Source: Paradesertivirga sp966210515 (GTDB taxonomy: Bacteria > Bacteroidota > Bacteroidia > Sphingobacteriales > Sphingobacteriaceae). Taken from it: a stretch of 64,000 nucleotides of DNA. Under the pieces are notes generated by a model. That model ran no database searches. It was given only the letters and a program-made list of their open reading frames with translations, and was not told the origin of the DNA. Positions 1-8,855 of this stretch are shown piece after piece. The first letter of the stretch is position 1, and the number at the start of each line of letters is the position of its first letter. The position numbers and the translations under genes were made by a program. The stretch lies in NCBI GenBank assembly GCA_966210515.1, contig CBIHLM010000013.1, forward strand, positions 14,728-78,727. The letters run 5' to 3'.

Positions 1-152
1 AAAATGCGATGAATGTTTTAACCGGCAAAGATCGGAACCAATGGTTTGCGAAATATCGTGGCAGGGCTAATAACTATCTTGCTAAAGAAGGTTATAACCT
101 AAGAAAAGCCACCGAAGAATTAGAGAAACACACAACTAATAATATAAAATAA
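1..152 (+). CDS. C-terminus of a DUF3826-like protein (partial)
   Basis: Only the last 49 codons are present; the frame runs from base 3 to a TAA at 150-152. The tail contains the pattern YRGRANNYLAKEGYNLRKA. This aligns by eye with the C-terminus of the DUF3826 protein at 18613 (YKTRSEQYLNSNGRSWKQM): Tyr, Arg, Tyr-Leu, Gly and Lys are spaced alike. DUF3826 proteins are secreted, of unknown function, and recur in Bacteroidota pectin loci. The next gene, a PL1 pectate lyase, follows after about 17 bases and is probably co-transcribed. The assignment rests on about 30 residues, so it is tentative. It does not look like a SusD C-terminus. Confidence 0.5.
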   Translation, partial: NAMNVLTGKDRNQWFAKYRGRANNYLAKEGYNLRKATEELEKHTTNNIK

Positions 153-169
153 GTTTAACCTTAAAAGAA

Positions 170-1837
170 ATGATTCAGAGAATGAAGAATAATTTAAGAC
201 GGTTATTATTGCCTGTTTTGGTATTGGGTTTAATCCATACAGCATCGGCGCAATACCCAAGCATACCGGACGAGGTTTCGCGTGCAACCAAACAAATGAT
301 GGATGAAGCTTTTCGTCAATCGGAAATTGCATGGCAAAAGGCGCTTCCTATTATCGAGCAGGAAGCAAAAGCAGGAAAGCCTTATATTCCATGGGCGGGC
401 AGACCGTACGATTTGCCTCAGGCTGATATTGTAGCGTTTCCAGGTGCAGAAGGTGGCGGTGCTTACTCTTTTGGAGGCCGTGGCGGAAAGGTGATAGTAG
501 TTACCAGTCTTGCCGATAGCGGTCCCGGAACATTAAGGGAGGCCTGCGAGCAGGGTGGTGCACGTACGGTTGTTTTTAATGTTGCTGGTATCATTCGTAT
601 AAAAACTCCTTTAATTATCCGTGCTCCCTATATAACTATAGCCGGACAAACTGCTCCGGGCGATGGGGTATGTGTTGCGGGAGAATCAGTATGGATCAAT
701 ACACATGATGTAATTATCCGTTATATGCGGTTCAGAAGAGGTGAAACTTTTGTTGGTCGTCGTGATGATGCCATTGGAGGGAATCCGATCGGAAATATTA
801 TGATCGATCACGTTTCTGCAAGCTGGGGATTAGACGAGAATATGTCTATGTATCGCCACATGTACAACGACAGCACCGGTAAAGTTGAAGATAAACTGGG
901 AACAGTAAATATCACTATCCAAAACTCGATTTTTTCTGAAGCATTGGATACCTGGAATCACGCATTCGGAAGTACTCTTGGGGGAGAAAATGCCACCTTC
1001 ATGCGTAATCTTTGGGCTGACAATGCTGCCCGTAATCCTTCTATCGGTTGGAACGGGATATTCAATTTTGCGAATAATGTTGTATTTAACTGGGTGCATC
1101 GATCCACAGATGGTGGCGATTATACAGCCATGTACAATATCATCAATAATTACTATAAGCCAGGTCCACTAACGCCTTTAGATCAGCCTATCAGTTATCG
1201 TATATTAAAACCAGAATCAGGGCGGAGCAAACTTCCTTATGTTGTGTTCGGAAGAGCTTATGTAGAGGGAAATATAGTTGAAGGTAATGATAAGGTTACT
1301 CAGGACAATTGGAATGGCGGAATTCAGGTTGAAGGTAAAGATGGCGAGTTAATGAGCTACGATAAGGCAAAGACATACTTTGCGGCAATGAGGGTTAAAA
1401 AACCGATGCCTATGCCTCCGATAACTATACTTCCAACCCAGCAGGCTTACAACTTTGTGTTAAATAATGCAGGTGCTTCTTTACCAAAAAGGGATCCTGT
1501 TGATATCCGCATTGTAGAGCAGGTTAGAACCGGAAAGATCGATTACAAAAAGAATGTTAAGCTTCCTGAAACTGATTTCAAACACCGCAGGTTGCCCAAA
1601 GACTCCTATAAAGGTGGAATTATTACTGATATCAGCCAGGTTGGAGGATATCCGAAATATAAAGGTAAAGCGTACAAAGATTCTGATAATGATGGTATGC
1701 CTGATGAGTGGGAATCTAAAAATGGCTTAAATTCGAATGATGCATCTGATGCCAGTGCGGATAAGAATAACGATGGCTATACTAACATAGAAGATTTTCT
1801 GAATAGTGTAGTAGCTGTTGCTACAGTAAAGCCTTAA
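170..1837 (+). CDS. Secreted pectate lyase, polysaccharide lyase family 1
   Basis: A 555-residue protein with a signal peptide ending at about residue 27 (TASAQ). The PL1 parallel beta-helix core spans about 88-400: FPGAEGGGAYSFGGRGGKV at 90-108, IAGQTAPGDG at 157-166, RYMRFRRG at 184-191, DDAIGG at 199-204 and DHVSASWGLDE at 213-223. The last motif carries the Ca-binding and active-site region typical of Bacteroidota PL1. PL1 enzymes cleave homogalacturonan by beta-elimination. Near the C-terminus (about 505-545) there are Asp-rich DSDNDGMPDEW and DKNNDGY loops, like thrombospondin-3 or dockerin calcium repeats. An ATG at 182 would give a shorter, equally plausible signal peptide. An intrinsic terminator follows at 1865. 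It is a close paralogue of the next gene. Confidence 0.9.
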   Translation: MIQRMKNNLRRLLLPVLVLGLIHTASAQYPSIPDEVSRATKQMMDEAFRQSEIAWQKALPIIEQEAKAGKPYIPWAGRPYDLPQADIVAFPGAEGGGAYSFGGRGGKVIVVTSLADSGPGTLREACEQGGARTVVFNVAGIIRIKTPLIIRAPYITIAGQTAPGDGVCVAGESVWINTHDVIIRYMRFRRGETFVGRRDDAIGGNPIGNIMIDHVSASWGLDENMSMYRHMYNDSTGKVEDKLGTVNITIQNSIFSEALDTWNHAFGSTLGGENATFMRNLWADNAARNPSIGWNGIFNFANNVVFNWVHRSTDGGDYTAMYNIINNYYKPGPLTPLDQPISYRILKPESGRSKLPYVVFGRAYVEGNIVEGNDKVTQDNWNGGIQVEGKDGELMSYDKAKTYFAAMRVKKPMPMPPITILPTQQAYNFVLNNAGASLPKRDPVDIRIVEQVRTGKIDYKKNVKLPETDFKHRRLPKDSYKGGIITDISQVGGYPKYKGKAYKDSDNDGMPDEWESKNGLNSNDASDASADKNNDGYTNIEDFLNSVVAVATVKP

Positions 1838-1864
1838 AAATTTTGATTGGTTAGTAGGTAAATT

Positions 1865-1891
1865 AGGGAGTATGGCTACTCCCTTTTTTTT
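1865..1891 (+). terminator. Intrinsic terminator after the first PL1 gene
   Basis: A perfect 8-bp stem (AGGGAGTA / TACTCCCT) with a TGGC loop is followed by a run of eight T residues. It starts 28 bases after the PL1 stop and separates the upstream transcription unit from the one starting near 2207. Confidence 0.9.
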
Positions 1892-2206
1892 CTTTCAAAT
1901 CCATTTTCTACTAATGTTAGATTAATCCTGTTGGGCAGTTAAATCCTGGCTATTGCCTCGATTATAAGGTGCTGGTGTTTTTTGATTTTGACTTTTCAAT
2001 TTTAACCTATCAGTAGTGCGTGTAGATAATATACTATAATAGCTGGAGAAAATAATACAGGATATTGAGCACTATAAGCCTATTTTTGTATTAGTTTATA
2101 TCTTCTAATCATAATTATAGCCAAGGATAATACATTGCTTTAAACCATTGCTTTGCGGCTGAGCCGGATTGTTCTTTCAATTTTTTAAAAAAAAGAGACG
2201 AATTTT
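1892..2206. promoter_or_regulatory. Intergenic promoter region before the second PL1
   Basis: This gene-free stretch follows a terminator, so a promoter for the long downstream operon is expected here. TATTTTTG at 2081-2088 matches the Bacteroidota -7 consensus TAnnTTTG. No convincing -33 TTTG lies at the right distance, so the exact promoter is uncertain. An A/T-rich leader with an A-run at about 2187-2194 precedes the start codon at 2207. No ORF or stable RNA structure was recognised. Confidence 0.35.
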
Positions 2207-3850
2207 ATGATAGATATCTTATATAAAACCCGGATAAGCTTTGCTGTTTTATTCACTTTTTGTTTTGCAGCCTCGGCTCAATATCCTACTATTCCGCCTG
2301 CTTTGGAAAAGGAAGGTGAGGTAGCTTTAAACCAAGTAAAAAACTTGTCGGATCTTGCCTGGCAAAAAGCCTTGCCTCGAATTGAGGCGGATGCAAAAAA
2401 TGGCAAACCATTTATTCCCTGGGCGGCCAAACCATCAGATCTTCCCCAATCACCTGTTCTGGCATTTCCGGGAGCTGAAGGTGGAGGTGCTTATTCCTTC
2501 GGCGGGCGCGGTGGAAAAGTGTATGTGGTAAAAAATTTAAACGATAGCGGCCCGGGTAGCTTACGCGAAGCTTGCGAACAGGGTGGTGCCAGAATCGTAG
2601 TGTTTAATGTTGCCGGCATTATCAGATTAAAATCTCCAATCTCCATCCGTGCGCCATATATTACCATTGCGGGTCAGTCTGCCCCCGGAGACGGAGTTTG
2701 TATTGCCGGCGAATCGATCTGGATTGATACTCATGATGTAGTGATTCGTTATATGCGATTCCGGAGAGGTGAAACAGGCGTCCTTCGCAGAGATGATGCA
2801 ATAGGCGGAAACGGCGTGGGGAATATTATCATAGATCACGTTTCTGCAAGCTGGGGACTGGATGAAAACATGTCTATGTATCGCCATGTGTACCATACTG
2901 AAGATGGAAAAGCAGTAAAGCTCCCGACGGTAAATGTCACGATTCAAAATTCAATATTTTCTGAAGCTTTAGATACTTATAACCATTCGTTTGGCAGTAC
3001 CATTGGTGGCTTGAATAGCACATTCATGCGTAACCTTTGGGCAAATAATATCAGCCGGAATCCTTCAATTGGGATGTACGGTGATTTCGGCTTCGTGAAT
3101 AACGTGGTTTTCAACTGGTGGAATCGTTCTGCTGATGGAGGCGATAATAATTCATTATACAACTTTATCAATAACTATTATAAACCGGGACCTATTACTC
3201 CAACAGACAAACCAATCGGTCATCGTATCTTAAAGCCAGAGTCGGGTCGCTCTGCTGATAAGAGAACCCTTTATGGTAAGGTTTATGTGAATGGTAATAT
3301 CGTAGAAGGTAACGAACGTGTAACTAAAAATAACTGGGACGGCGGAATTCAGATTGAGGATATGCCAAATGCCGGACGTTATACTGATAGCATTCGTGTA
3401 AATCAACCTTTGCCAATGGCGAAAGTAACTACAGTTTCTGCGACAGAAGCATATGAATACGTGCTCAAAAACGTTGGTGCAAGTTTGCCGAAAAGAGATC
3501 CTGTTGATACCCGTATTGTAGAAACAGTAAAAACGGGTAAGATTTTTTATAAAGAGAATGGCAAAACAGGCGTTGGAAAAGAATTTATAAAACGCCGTTT
3601 ACCAGAAGATTCTTACAAGCAAGGAATAATAAGCGATATCAGTCAGGTTGGTGGATATCCCGAATACAAAGGCACACCTTACAAAGATTCTGATAACGAT
3701 GGAATGCCGGATGCATGGGAAGCAAAAAATGGATTAAATCCTAAAAATGCGACAGACGCTAGCATGGATCGCAATAAAGATGGTTATAGTAACATCGAAG
3801 AATATTTAAATAGTTTAGTTCCATTACATGCGGTAAAACCAGGTAATTGA
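2207..3850 (+). CDS. Secreted pectate lyase, polysaccharide lyase family 1 (paralogue)
   Basis: A 547-residue PL1 lyase with a signal peptide ending SAQ at about residue 25. It is colinear with the protein at 170, with the same FPGAEGGGAYSFGGRGGKV, IAGQSAPGDG, RYMRFRRGE, DDAIGGN and DHVSASWGLDENMSMYRH blocks. The Asp-rich C-terminal loop DSDNDGMPDAW is also shared. The two clearly arose by duplication and differ mainly in a short insert near residues 365-385 of the first copy. It should cleave unesterified galacturonan in the periplasm or at the cell surface. It is the first gene of the second transcription unit, and the next reading frame starts within nine bases of its stop. Confidence 0.9.
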   Translation: MIDILYKTRISFAVLFTFCFAASAQYPTIPPALEKEGEVALNQVKNLSDLAWQKALPRIEADAKNGKPFIPWAAKPSDLPQSPVLAFPGAEGGGAYSFGGRGGKVYVVKNLNDSGPGSLREACEQGGARIVVFNVAGIIRLKSPISIRAPYITIAGQSAPGDGVCIAGESIWIDTHDVVIRYMRFRRGETGVLRRDDAIGGNGVGNIIIDHVSASWGLDENMSMYRHVYHTEDGKAVKLPTVNVTIQNSIFSEALDTYNHSFGSTIGGLNSTFMRNLWANNISRNPSIGMYGDFGFVNNVVFNWWNRSADGGDNNSLYNFINNYYKPGPITPTDKPIGHRILKPESGRSADKRTLYGKVYVNGNIVEGNERVTKNNWDGGIQIEDMPNAGRYTDSIRVNQPLPMAKVTTVSATEAYEYVLKNVGASLPKRDPVDTRIVETVKTGKIFYKENGKTGVGKEFIKRRLPEDSYKQGIISDISQVGGYPEYKGTPYKDSDNDGMPDAWEAKNGLNPKNATDASMDRNKDGYSNIEEYLNSLVPLHAVKPGN

Positions 3851-3858
3851 TTTTGCGA

Positions 3859-6800
3859 ATGAGAATTAGTTTAAGTCATATATATAATTTCAGGACAGTC
3901 TTTCTGCTTGGTATGCTTGCTTTTGCGCAGGGTGTACTGGCTCAAAATCAAGTAAAACCAGTTGAGCCAATCTCGTTTCAGAATGGCAAACTTGTTTATC
4001 AGCCTGACGTTAACGGCGATCGTATTCCTGATTTTTCTTTCGCAGGATACAAAGCGGGCGAAGAAGCAATTCCAAATGTACCTGTTAAGGTAAGGGTTCC
4101 GTATAAAACTGGTGATGCTACCTTAAGAATTCAGTCTGCGATAAATTATGTGTCTTCTTTACCTCTTGATAAAACTGGGTTCAGAGGAGCCGTTTTATTG
4201 GACAAAGGAGTTTTTTTGGTTGAAGGTGCCTTGAAAATTAATGCTTCTGGTGTGGTGCTTCGGGGTAGCGGAGCGGCTAAAGGCGGGACTGTTATTTTAG
4301 GAGCTGGTTCCAGCAGGGAAACGCTAATCACAATCGCCGGAAAGAATGATAAAAAGTTATCGCCGGAAGTGAAAATTTCAAATGGCTATGTTCCTGTAAA
4401 CGCTTTAAAATTCAGTGTATCAAACGCTCAGAGTTTCAAGGTTGGAGATCTGATCCAAATTCGCCGTCCTTCCACAAAGGCGTGGATTGACCGACTGGGC
4501 GCAGCCCATTTTGGAGGTGGCGAAACTTATTTAGGATGGAAACCGGGTCAACGGGATATTTTCTGGGATAGAAAAATTACATCGGTAAACGGTTCGGTTA
4601 TAAGCATAGATGCACCGATTACAACTGCTTTAGATACTGCTTATGGCGGTGGGATTGTGGCTAAATATACCTGGCCAGGTCGTATTTCAAATTCAGGCAT
4701 AGAGAATATTCAGCTTCAATCCACTTATAATTCTGCTAATCTCAAAGATGAAGACCATCGCTGGATGGCAATTTCTTTTGAAAATATAGCTGATGCATGG
4801 GTTAGACAAGTAGAGTTCCGGCATTTTGCAGGTTCGGCGGTATTTGTTCAGGAAACTGCGAAACGTATTACAGTTGAAGATTGTAAATCTCTTGAGCCTG
4901 TTTCTGAAATCGGCGGACAGAGAAGATACTCCTTTTTAACAAATGGTCAGCAAACTCTTTTTCAGCGTTTGTATGCAGAAAGCGGATATCACGATTTTGC
5001 TGTTGGATTTTGTGCTGCTGGTCCGAATGCTTTTGTACAATGTGAATCACGCTTGCCTTACAGTTTCTCGGGTGCTATTGACAGCTGGGCCTCGGGTGTG
5101 TTATTTGATATCGTAAATGTCGACGGACATGCTTTAAGCTTTATAAATCGTGGACACGACGGGCAGGGTGCAGGCTGGACAGCGGCAAACAGTGTTTTCT
5201 GGCAATGCTCTGCAAGTAAGGTTAATAATTTCGCTCCGCCTACTGCTCAAAACTGGGCTTTCGGCACCTGGGCGCAATTTGATGGCAATGGCTATTGGGC
5301 GATGTCTAATGAGCAGATCAAGCCAAGAAGTTTATACTATGCTCAGTTAAAGGACAGGCTGGGTGAGAGGGTGCAATCTCGTATTCAGTTATTAAATATT
5401 GACACAGAAGCCTCGAGCAGTCCGCCTGTAGAAGTTGCCATGGCACTGACAGCGAAAGCAGTTTCACCAGCACCTTTATTGTCTGATTTTATTGATGAAG
5501 CTCCATCCCGTAATCCCATTTCGATAATTGCAAAGGGGATTAAAACCATCGATCAAATAGGCCTTAAAAGAATTATTACTCCAGCGAAGGCTGAAGAATT
5601 TCACATTCAAAACGGCATTCTTGTTCGTGGAAATACACTACTGACGGGGAAAAAGAGAGATATTCAATGGTGGAGCGGAAGTTCACGCCGATATGCATTG
5701 GCAAATACAAAGCCGCATGTCACCCGCTTTGTTCCCGGTAAAATTGGAAAAGGCTTAACGGATGATCTGGATGCTATGACCGACAGCTTAAAGCTGGATA
5801 ATATTGTCGCTTTCGACCACAATTACGGCTTATGGTACGATCGCCGTCGTGATGATCACGAACGTGTTCGAAGGATGGACGGAGAGGTTTGGCCTCCTTT
5901 TTACGAGTTACCTTTCGCCCGCAGCGGACAAGGATTAGCATGGGATGGTTTAAGCAAATATGATCTTACGAAATACAATAATTGGTATTGGAACAGACTG
6001 AAAGCATTTGCTGATTTAGCAGACCAGAAAGGTCTGGTTTTAATCCATCAGAATTACTTCCAGCATAATATTATTGAAGCAGGTGCGCATTACGCGGATT
6101 TCCCATGGCGTCCGGCTAATAACATTAACAACACCGGTTTCCCGGAACCTGTTCCCTACGCCGGCGACAAGAGGATCTTTATGGCGGATCAATTCTACGA
6201 TATCAATCATCCCGTAAGGAGAGAATTGCATAAGGCTTACATTAAAAAGTGCCTCGACAATTTCGCTGCAAATAATGGAGTAATTCAGTCAGTTAGTGCC
6301 GAGTACACCGGCCCGCTTCATTTTGTTCAATTTTGGCTGGACACCATCAAGGAATGGGAGAAAGAAACTGGTAAAAAAGCGCTGATTAGCTTAAGCACGA
6401 CGAAAGATGTGCAGGATGCGATTCTTGCTGATAAAGACCGTGCATCAGTTGTAGACATAATCGACATTAAATATTGGCATTATCAGGCCGACGGAACAAC
6501 ATACGAGCCGAAAGGCGGACAAAATCTCGCTCCGCGCCAGCATGCCCGTTTATTGAAACCTAAGGCAAGTTCTTTCCAGCAGGTTTACCGGGCCGTTGCA
6601 GAATATCGCCAGAAGTTCCCTGAAAAAGCAGTGACTTACTCGGGCGATGGATTTGATAGCAATGGTTGGGCCATATTGATGGCTGGTGGTTCTTTGCCAA
6701 ATATTACTGACGCACCCGAAGGCCTGTTAAAGGACCTTGCCTTGATGAAAGTATTGCCACTAGCAGGCTCGCCCGAAAATCAGCTTATGCTGTCAAACGG

Positions 6801-7005
6801 CGGGCAGTCTTATGTTATTTATAATGCTTCATCAAATGCAGTTCAACTGGATTTAAGTGCTGCAAAGGGGACTTTCAGAGTATATCATATTAATCCCCGA
6901 AACGGTGCTCAGTTAAAAGCTGAAGAAACCGTAAAGGGTGGTAATTCAATTAGTTTAAAAAATTCTTCTTCCGGTCCTGAAGTACTATGGATAAAAAAAA
7001 TATAA
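3859..7005 (+). CDS. Beta-helix plus TIM-barrel-like secreted protein (DUF6298-like)
   Basis: About 1048 residues. ATG 3859 is preferred over an upstream TTG at 3847 that overlaps the previous stop. The signal peptide ends LAQ at about residue 30. The N-terminal half (about 35-480) has the pattern of a right-handed parallel beta-helix of the pectate-lyase-like class (LRIQSAINYV, GVVLRGSGAA, IAGKND). The C-terminal half (about 550-960) looks like a TIM-barrel hydrolase: FDHNYGLWYDRRRDDHERVR, LIHQNYFQHN, SAEYTG, IDIKYWHYQ. A short beta-rich tail follows. I believe this matches the DUF6298 architecture of Bacteroidota pectin loci, but that is from memory. The substrate is unknown; the position between a PL1 and a GH140-like gene argues for a pectin side chain. 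Confidence 0.6.
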   Translation: MRISLSHIYNFRTVFLLGMLAFAQGVLAQNQVKPVEPISFQNGKLVYQPDVNGDRIPDFSFAGYKAGEEAIPNVPVKVRVPYKTGDATLRIQSAINYVSSLPLDKTGFRGAVLLDKGVFLVEGALKINASGVVLRGSGAAKGGTVILGAGSSRETLITIAGKNDKKLSPEVKISNGYVPVNALKFSVSNAQSFKVGDLIQIRRPSTKAWIDRLGAAHFGGGETYLGWKPGQRDIFWDRKITSVNGSVISIDAPITTALDTAYGGGIVAKYTWPGRISNSGIENIQLQSTYNSANLKDEDHRWMAISFENIADAWVRQVEFRHFAGSAVFVQETAKRITVEDCKSLEPVSEIGGQRRYSFLTNGQQTLFQRLYAESGYHDFAVGFCAAGPNAFVQCESRLPYSFSGAIDSWASGVLFDIVNVDGHALSFINRGHDGQGAGWTAANSVFWQCSASKVNNFAPPTAQNWAFGTWAQFDGNGYWAMSNEQIKPRSLYYAQLKDRLGERVQSRIQLLNIDTEASSSPPVEVAMALTAKAVSPAPLLSDFIDEAPSRNPISIIAKGIKTIDQIGLKRIITPAKAEEFHIQNGILVRGNTLLTGKKRDIQWWSGSSRRYALANTKPHVTRFVPGKIGKGLTDDLDAMTDSLKLDNIVAFDHNYGLWYDRRRDDHERVRRMDGEVWPPFYELPFARSGQGLAWDGLSKYDLTKYNNWYWNRLKAFADLADQKGLVLIHQNYFQHNIIEAGAHYADFPWRPANNINNTGFPEPVPYAGDKRIFMADQFYDINHPVRRELHKAYIKKCLDNFAANNGVIQSVSAEYTGPLHFVQFWLDTIKEWEKETGKKALISLSTTKDVQDAILADKDRASVVDIIDIKYWHYQADGTTYEPKGGQNLAPRQHARLLKPKASSFQQVYRAVAEYRQKFPEKAVTYSGDGFDSNGWAILMAGGSLPNITDAPEGLLKDLALMKVLPLAGSPENQLMLSNGGQSYVIYNASSNAVQLDLSAAKGTFRVYHINPRNGAQLKAEETVKGGNSISLKNSSSGPEVLWIKKI

Positions 7006-7006
7006 C

Positions 7007-8413
7007 ATGAATAGATTTTTAGGCTTTATATCATTTCTTGCTATCATTTTAATCGCTTGCAACGCTCAAAAAGAAAGTACATCTACAGGCTTGCAATCCT
7101 TAAAAGTTTCTGAAAACGGTCGTTATCTTGTTACCGCAGATGGGGAACCTTTTTTCTGGTTGGGCGATACAGGTTGGTTATTGTTCAATAAATTAAAGCG
7201 GGAAGACGCAGATCTTTATCTTGAAAACAGAGCAAAAAAGGGGTTTAATGTAATCCAGGCAATGGTATTGCACGATGTGCCTAATTCGGTAAATATCTAT
7301 GGCGACTCTGCATTAATAAATTTAGATGTTTCAAAACCTAATCTAACGCCCGGAAATTCTTTTACTGATTCAGTTCAATATGATTTCTGGGATCATGTAG
7401 ATTATATTATTGATAAAGCTGCCGAAAAGGGAATTTACATGGCTCTGGTTCCGGTTTGGGGATCGAATGTTAAAGCTGGTCATGTTAATCAGCAACAGGC
7501 AAAGTCGTATTCTGAGTTTTTGGCAAACAGGTATAAAGATCGTAAAAACATTATTTGGTTAAATGGTGGTGACATCCCCGGTAGTGATTCAATTGCGGTT
7601 TGGAGAACTATCGGAAGCACCATCAAACAAGTGGATTCTGCACATTTAATGACTTTTCATCCTCGTGGAAGAACGGCCTCTTCAGAATGGTTTCACAATG
7701 AAGACTGGTTAGACTTTAATATGGTTCAGTCGGGTCACAGAAGATACGATCAGGATACTTCAGCTAAAGAGAAACGTCATTTTGGTGAGGATAACTGGAA
7801 GTTTATGGATTATGATTATGCTCTTAGTCCGGTTAAGCCCACAATTGATGGCGAACCCTCTTACGAAGCTATCCCGCAAGGATTGCATGACACCACAGAA
7901 GTTAGATGGGACGATAGTGCCGTTAGAAGATATGGTTACTGGTCAGTATTTTCTGGCGCGTTTGGTTATACCTACGGACATAATTCTGTAATGCAGATGC
8001 ACCTGCCGTCTGATAAAAAGAGTGCTTATGGTTCGAAAGAATTATGGACATCGGCAATAAATGCTCCGGGCGCAAGTCAAATGATCCATTTAAAAAATTT
8101 GATGCTCTCTCGTCCATATCTTGAAAGAGTTCCTGATCAATCGCTAATCGGAGGACAGAACGGTGAAAGATACAACAGACTGCTAGCTACGAGAGGTAAA
8201 AATTATGCTTTCGTCTACACTTACACTGGTAGAAATATCAATGTGAATTTAGGAAAGATTGAAGGCGAGAAAGTTAAGGCTTCATGGTTCAATCCGCGTG
8301 ATGGTAAAATTTCTGAAATAGGGGAGTTCGATAATAATGGAACGAAGGAGTTTAATCCTCCCGGTGAAGAAAAAGAAGGCAATGATTGGGTGTTGATTTT
8401 GGATGCGGTTTAA
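7007..8413 (+). CDS. GH140-like apiosidase lipoprotein (DUF4038)
   Basis: A 468-residue lipoprotein (lipobox LIAC, Cys18). It has the DUF4038 barrel from about 32 to 370 followed by a small beta domain to the C-terminus. Family hallmarks are GEPFFWLGDTGWLLF (46-60), WLNGGD with Asp189 and DGEPSYE with Glu283. Both acids sit where the catalytic pair is expected in GH140. Characterised GH140 enzymes release D-apiose from rhamnogalacturonan II. The gene starts one base after the preceding stop. A D-apiose-like catabolic cluster lies at 43545-52505 in the same locus, which supports apiosidase activity, but specificity is inferred. Confidence 0.75.
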   Translation: MNRFLGFISFLAIILIACNAQKESTSTGLQSLKVSENGRYLVTADGEPFFWLGDTGWLLFNKLKREDADLYLENRAKKGFNVIQAMVLHDVPNSVNIYGDSALINLDVSKPNLTPGNSFTDSVQYDFWDHVDYIIDKAAEKGIYMALVPVWGSNVKAGHVNQQQAKSYSEFLANRYKDRKNIIWLNGGDIPGSDSIAVWRTIGSTIKQVDSAHLMTFHPRGRTASSEWFHNEDWLDFNMVQSGHRRYDQDTSAKEKRHFGEDNWKFMDYDYALSPVKPTIDGEPSYEAIPQGLHDTTEVRWDDSAVRRYGYWSVFSGAFGYTYGHNSVMQMHLPSDKKSAYGSKELWTSAINAPGASQMIHLKNLMLSRPYLERVPDQSLIGGQNGERYNRLLATRGKNYAFVYTYTGRNINVNLGKIEGEKVKASWFNPRDGKISEIGEFDNNGTKEFNPPGEEKEGNDWVLILDAV

Positions 8414-8414
8414 T

Positions 8415-8855
8415 TATGATTTATGAGTGATGAATTATGAATGGATCTAAAAATGTATTAAAGGATAAGAGTTTTGCTTTTGCTATTCGAATAGTGAAGT
8501 TATATAAGTATTTGATTGAGGAAAAGAAAGAATATGTACTAAGCAAGCAATTACTAAGGAGTGGAACGGCTGTTGGTGCATTAATTCGCGAAGCTCAAAA
8601 TGCGGAAAGTAAAGCTGATTTCATTCATAAACTAGCCATTGCACAGAAAGAATGCGATGAAGCTATTTATTGGATAGAACTTCTTTTTCATTCATCATTT
8701 ATAGTCGACAGTGAATACCAGTCAATAGGCGGAGACGCAAATGAGATTTTAAGAATTATAAGAAGCTCCATTTTAACAACGAAGGAGCGCTATTCAAAGA
8801 ATACAAAATCCTAGCCATAATGAAGTCATTCATCACTCATCATTCATCACTCATC
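8415..8855. mobile_element. Repeat-flanked four-helix-bundle cassette
   Basis: The small gene at 8437-8814 sits between inverted copies of a short repeat. ATGAGTGATGAAT lies at 8423-8435. Its reverse complement ATTCATCACTCAT occurs twice, at 8828-8840 and 8842-8854, as a 14-bp tandem. The cassette interrupts an otherwise tight glycosidase operon, and its right end supplies the start codon region of the next gene. No transposase is present, so any mobility would be passive or trans-acting. Confidence 0.5.
8437..8814 (+). CDS. Four helix bundle protein (23S rRNA intervening-sequence family)
   Basis: A 125-residue, highly helical protein without signal peptide. It has the family pattern of an N-terminal K-SFAFAIRIVKLYKYL helix, then LSKQLLRSGTAVGALIREAQ, then the conserved AIAQKECDEAIYWIELL. 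These belong to the S23/IVP four-helix-bundle family (TIGR02436-like), first described as ORFs inside 23S rRNA intervening sequences and also found free-standing in Bacteroidota. The molecular role is unclear; relatives bind nucleic acid in diversity-generating retroelements. It is functionally foreign to the surrounding pectin operon and is flanked by inverted short repeats. Confidence 0.85.
   Translation: MNGSKNVLKDKSFAFAIRIVKLYKYLIEEKKEYVLSKQLLRSGTAVGALIREAQNAESKADFIHKLAIAQKECDEAIYWIELLFHSSFIVDSEYQSIGGDANEILRIIRSSILTTKERYSKNTKS

Noticed and set aside
1..152. C-terminus of a SusD protein
   Set aside because: The tail lacks the usual SusD ending and instead matches the DUF3826 C-terminal pattern of the protein at 18613.
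3847..3858. TTG start for the beta-helix/barrel gene
   Set aside because: It overlaps the previous stop codon and ATG 3859 gives a normal signal peptide. Similar TTG or GTG extensions at 23692, 28775, 37033 and 58322 were dropped for the same reason.
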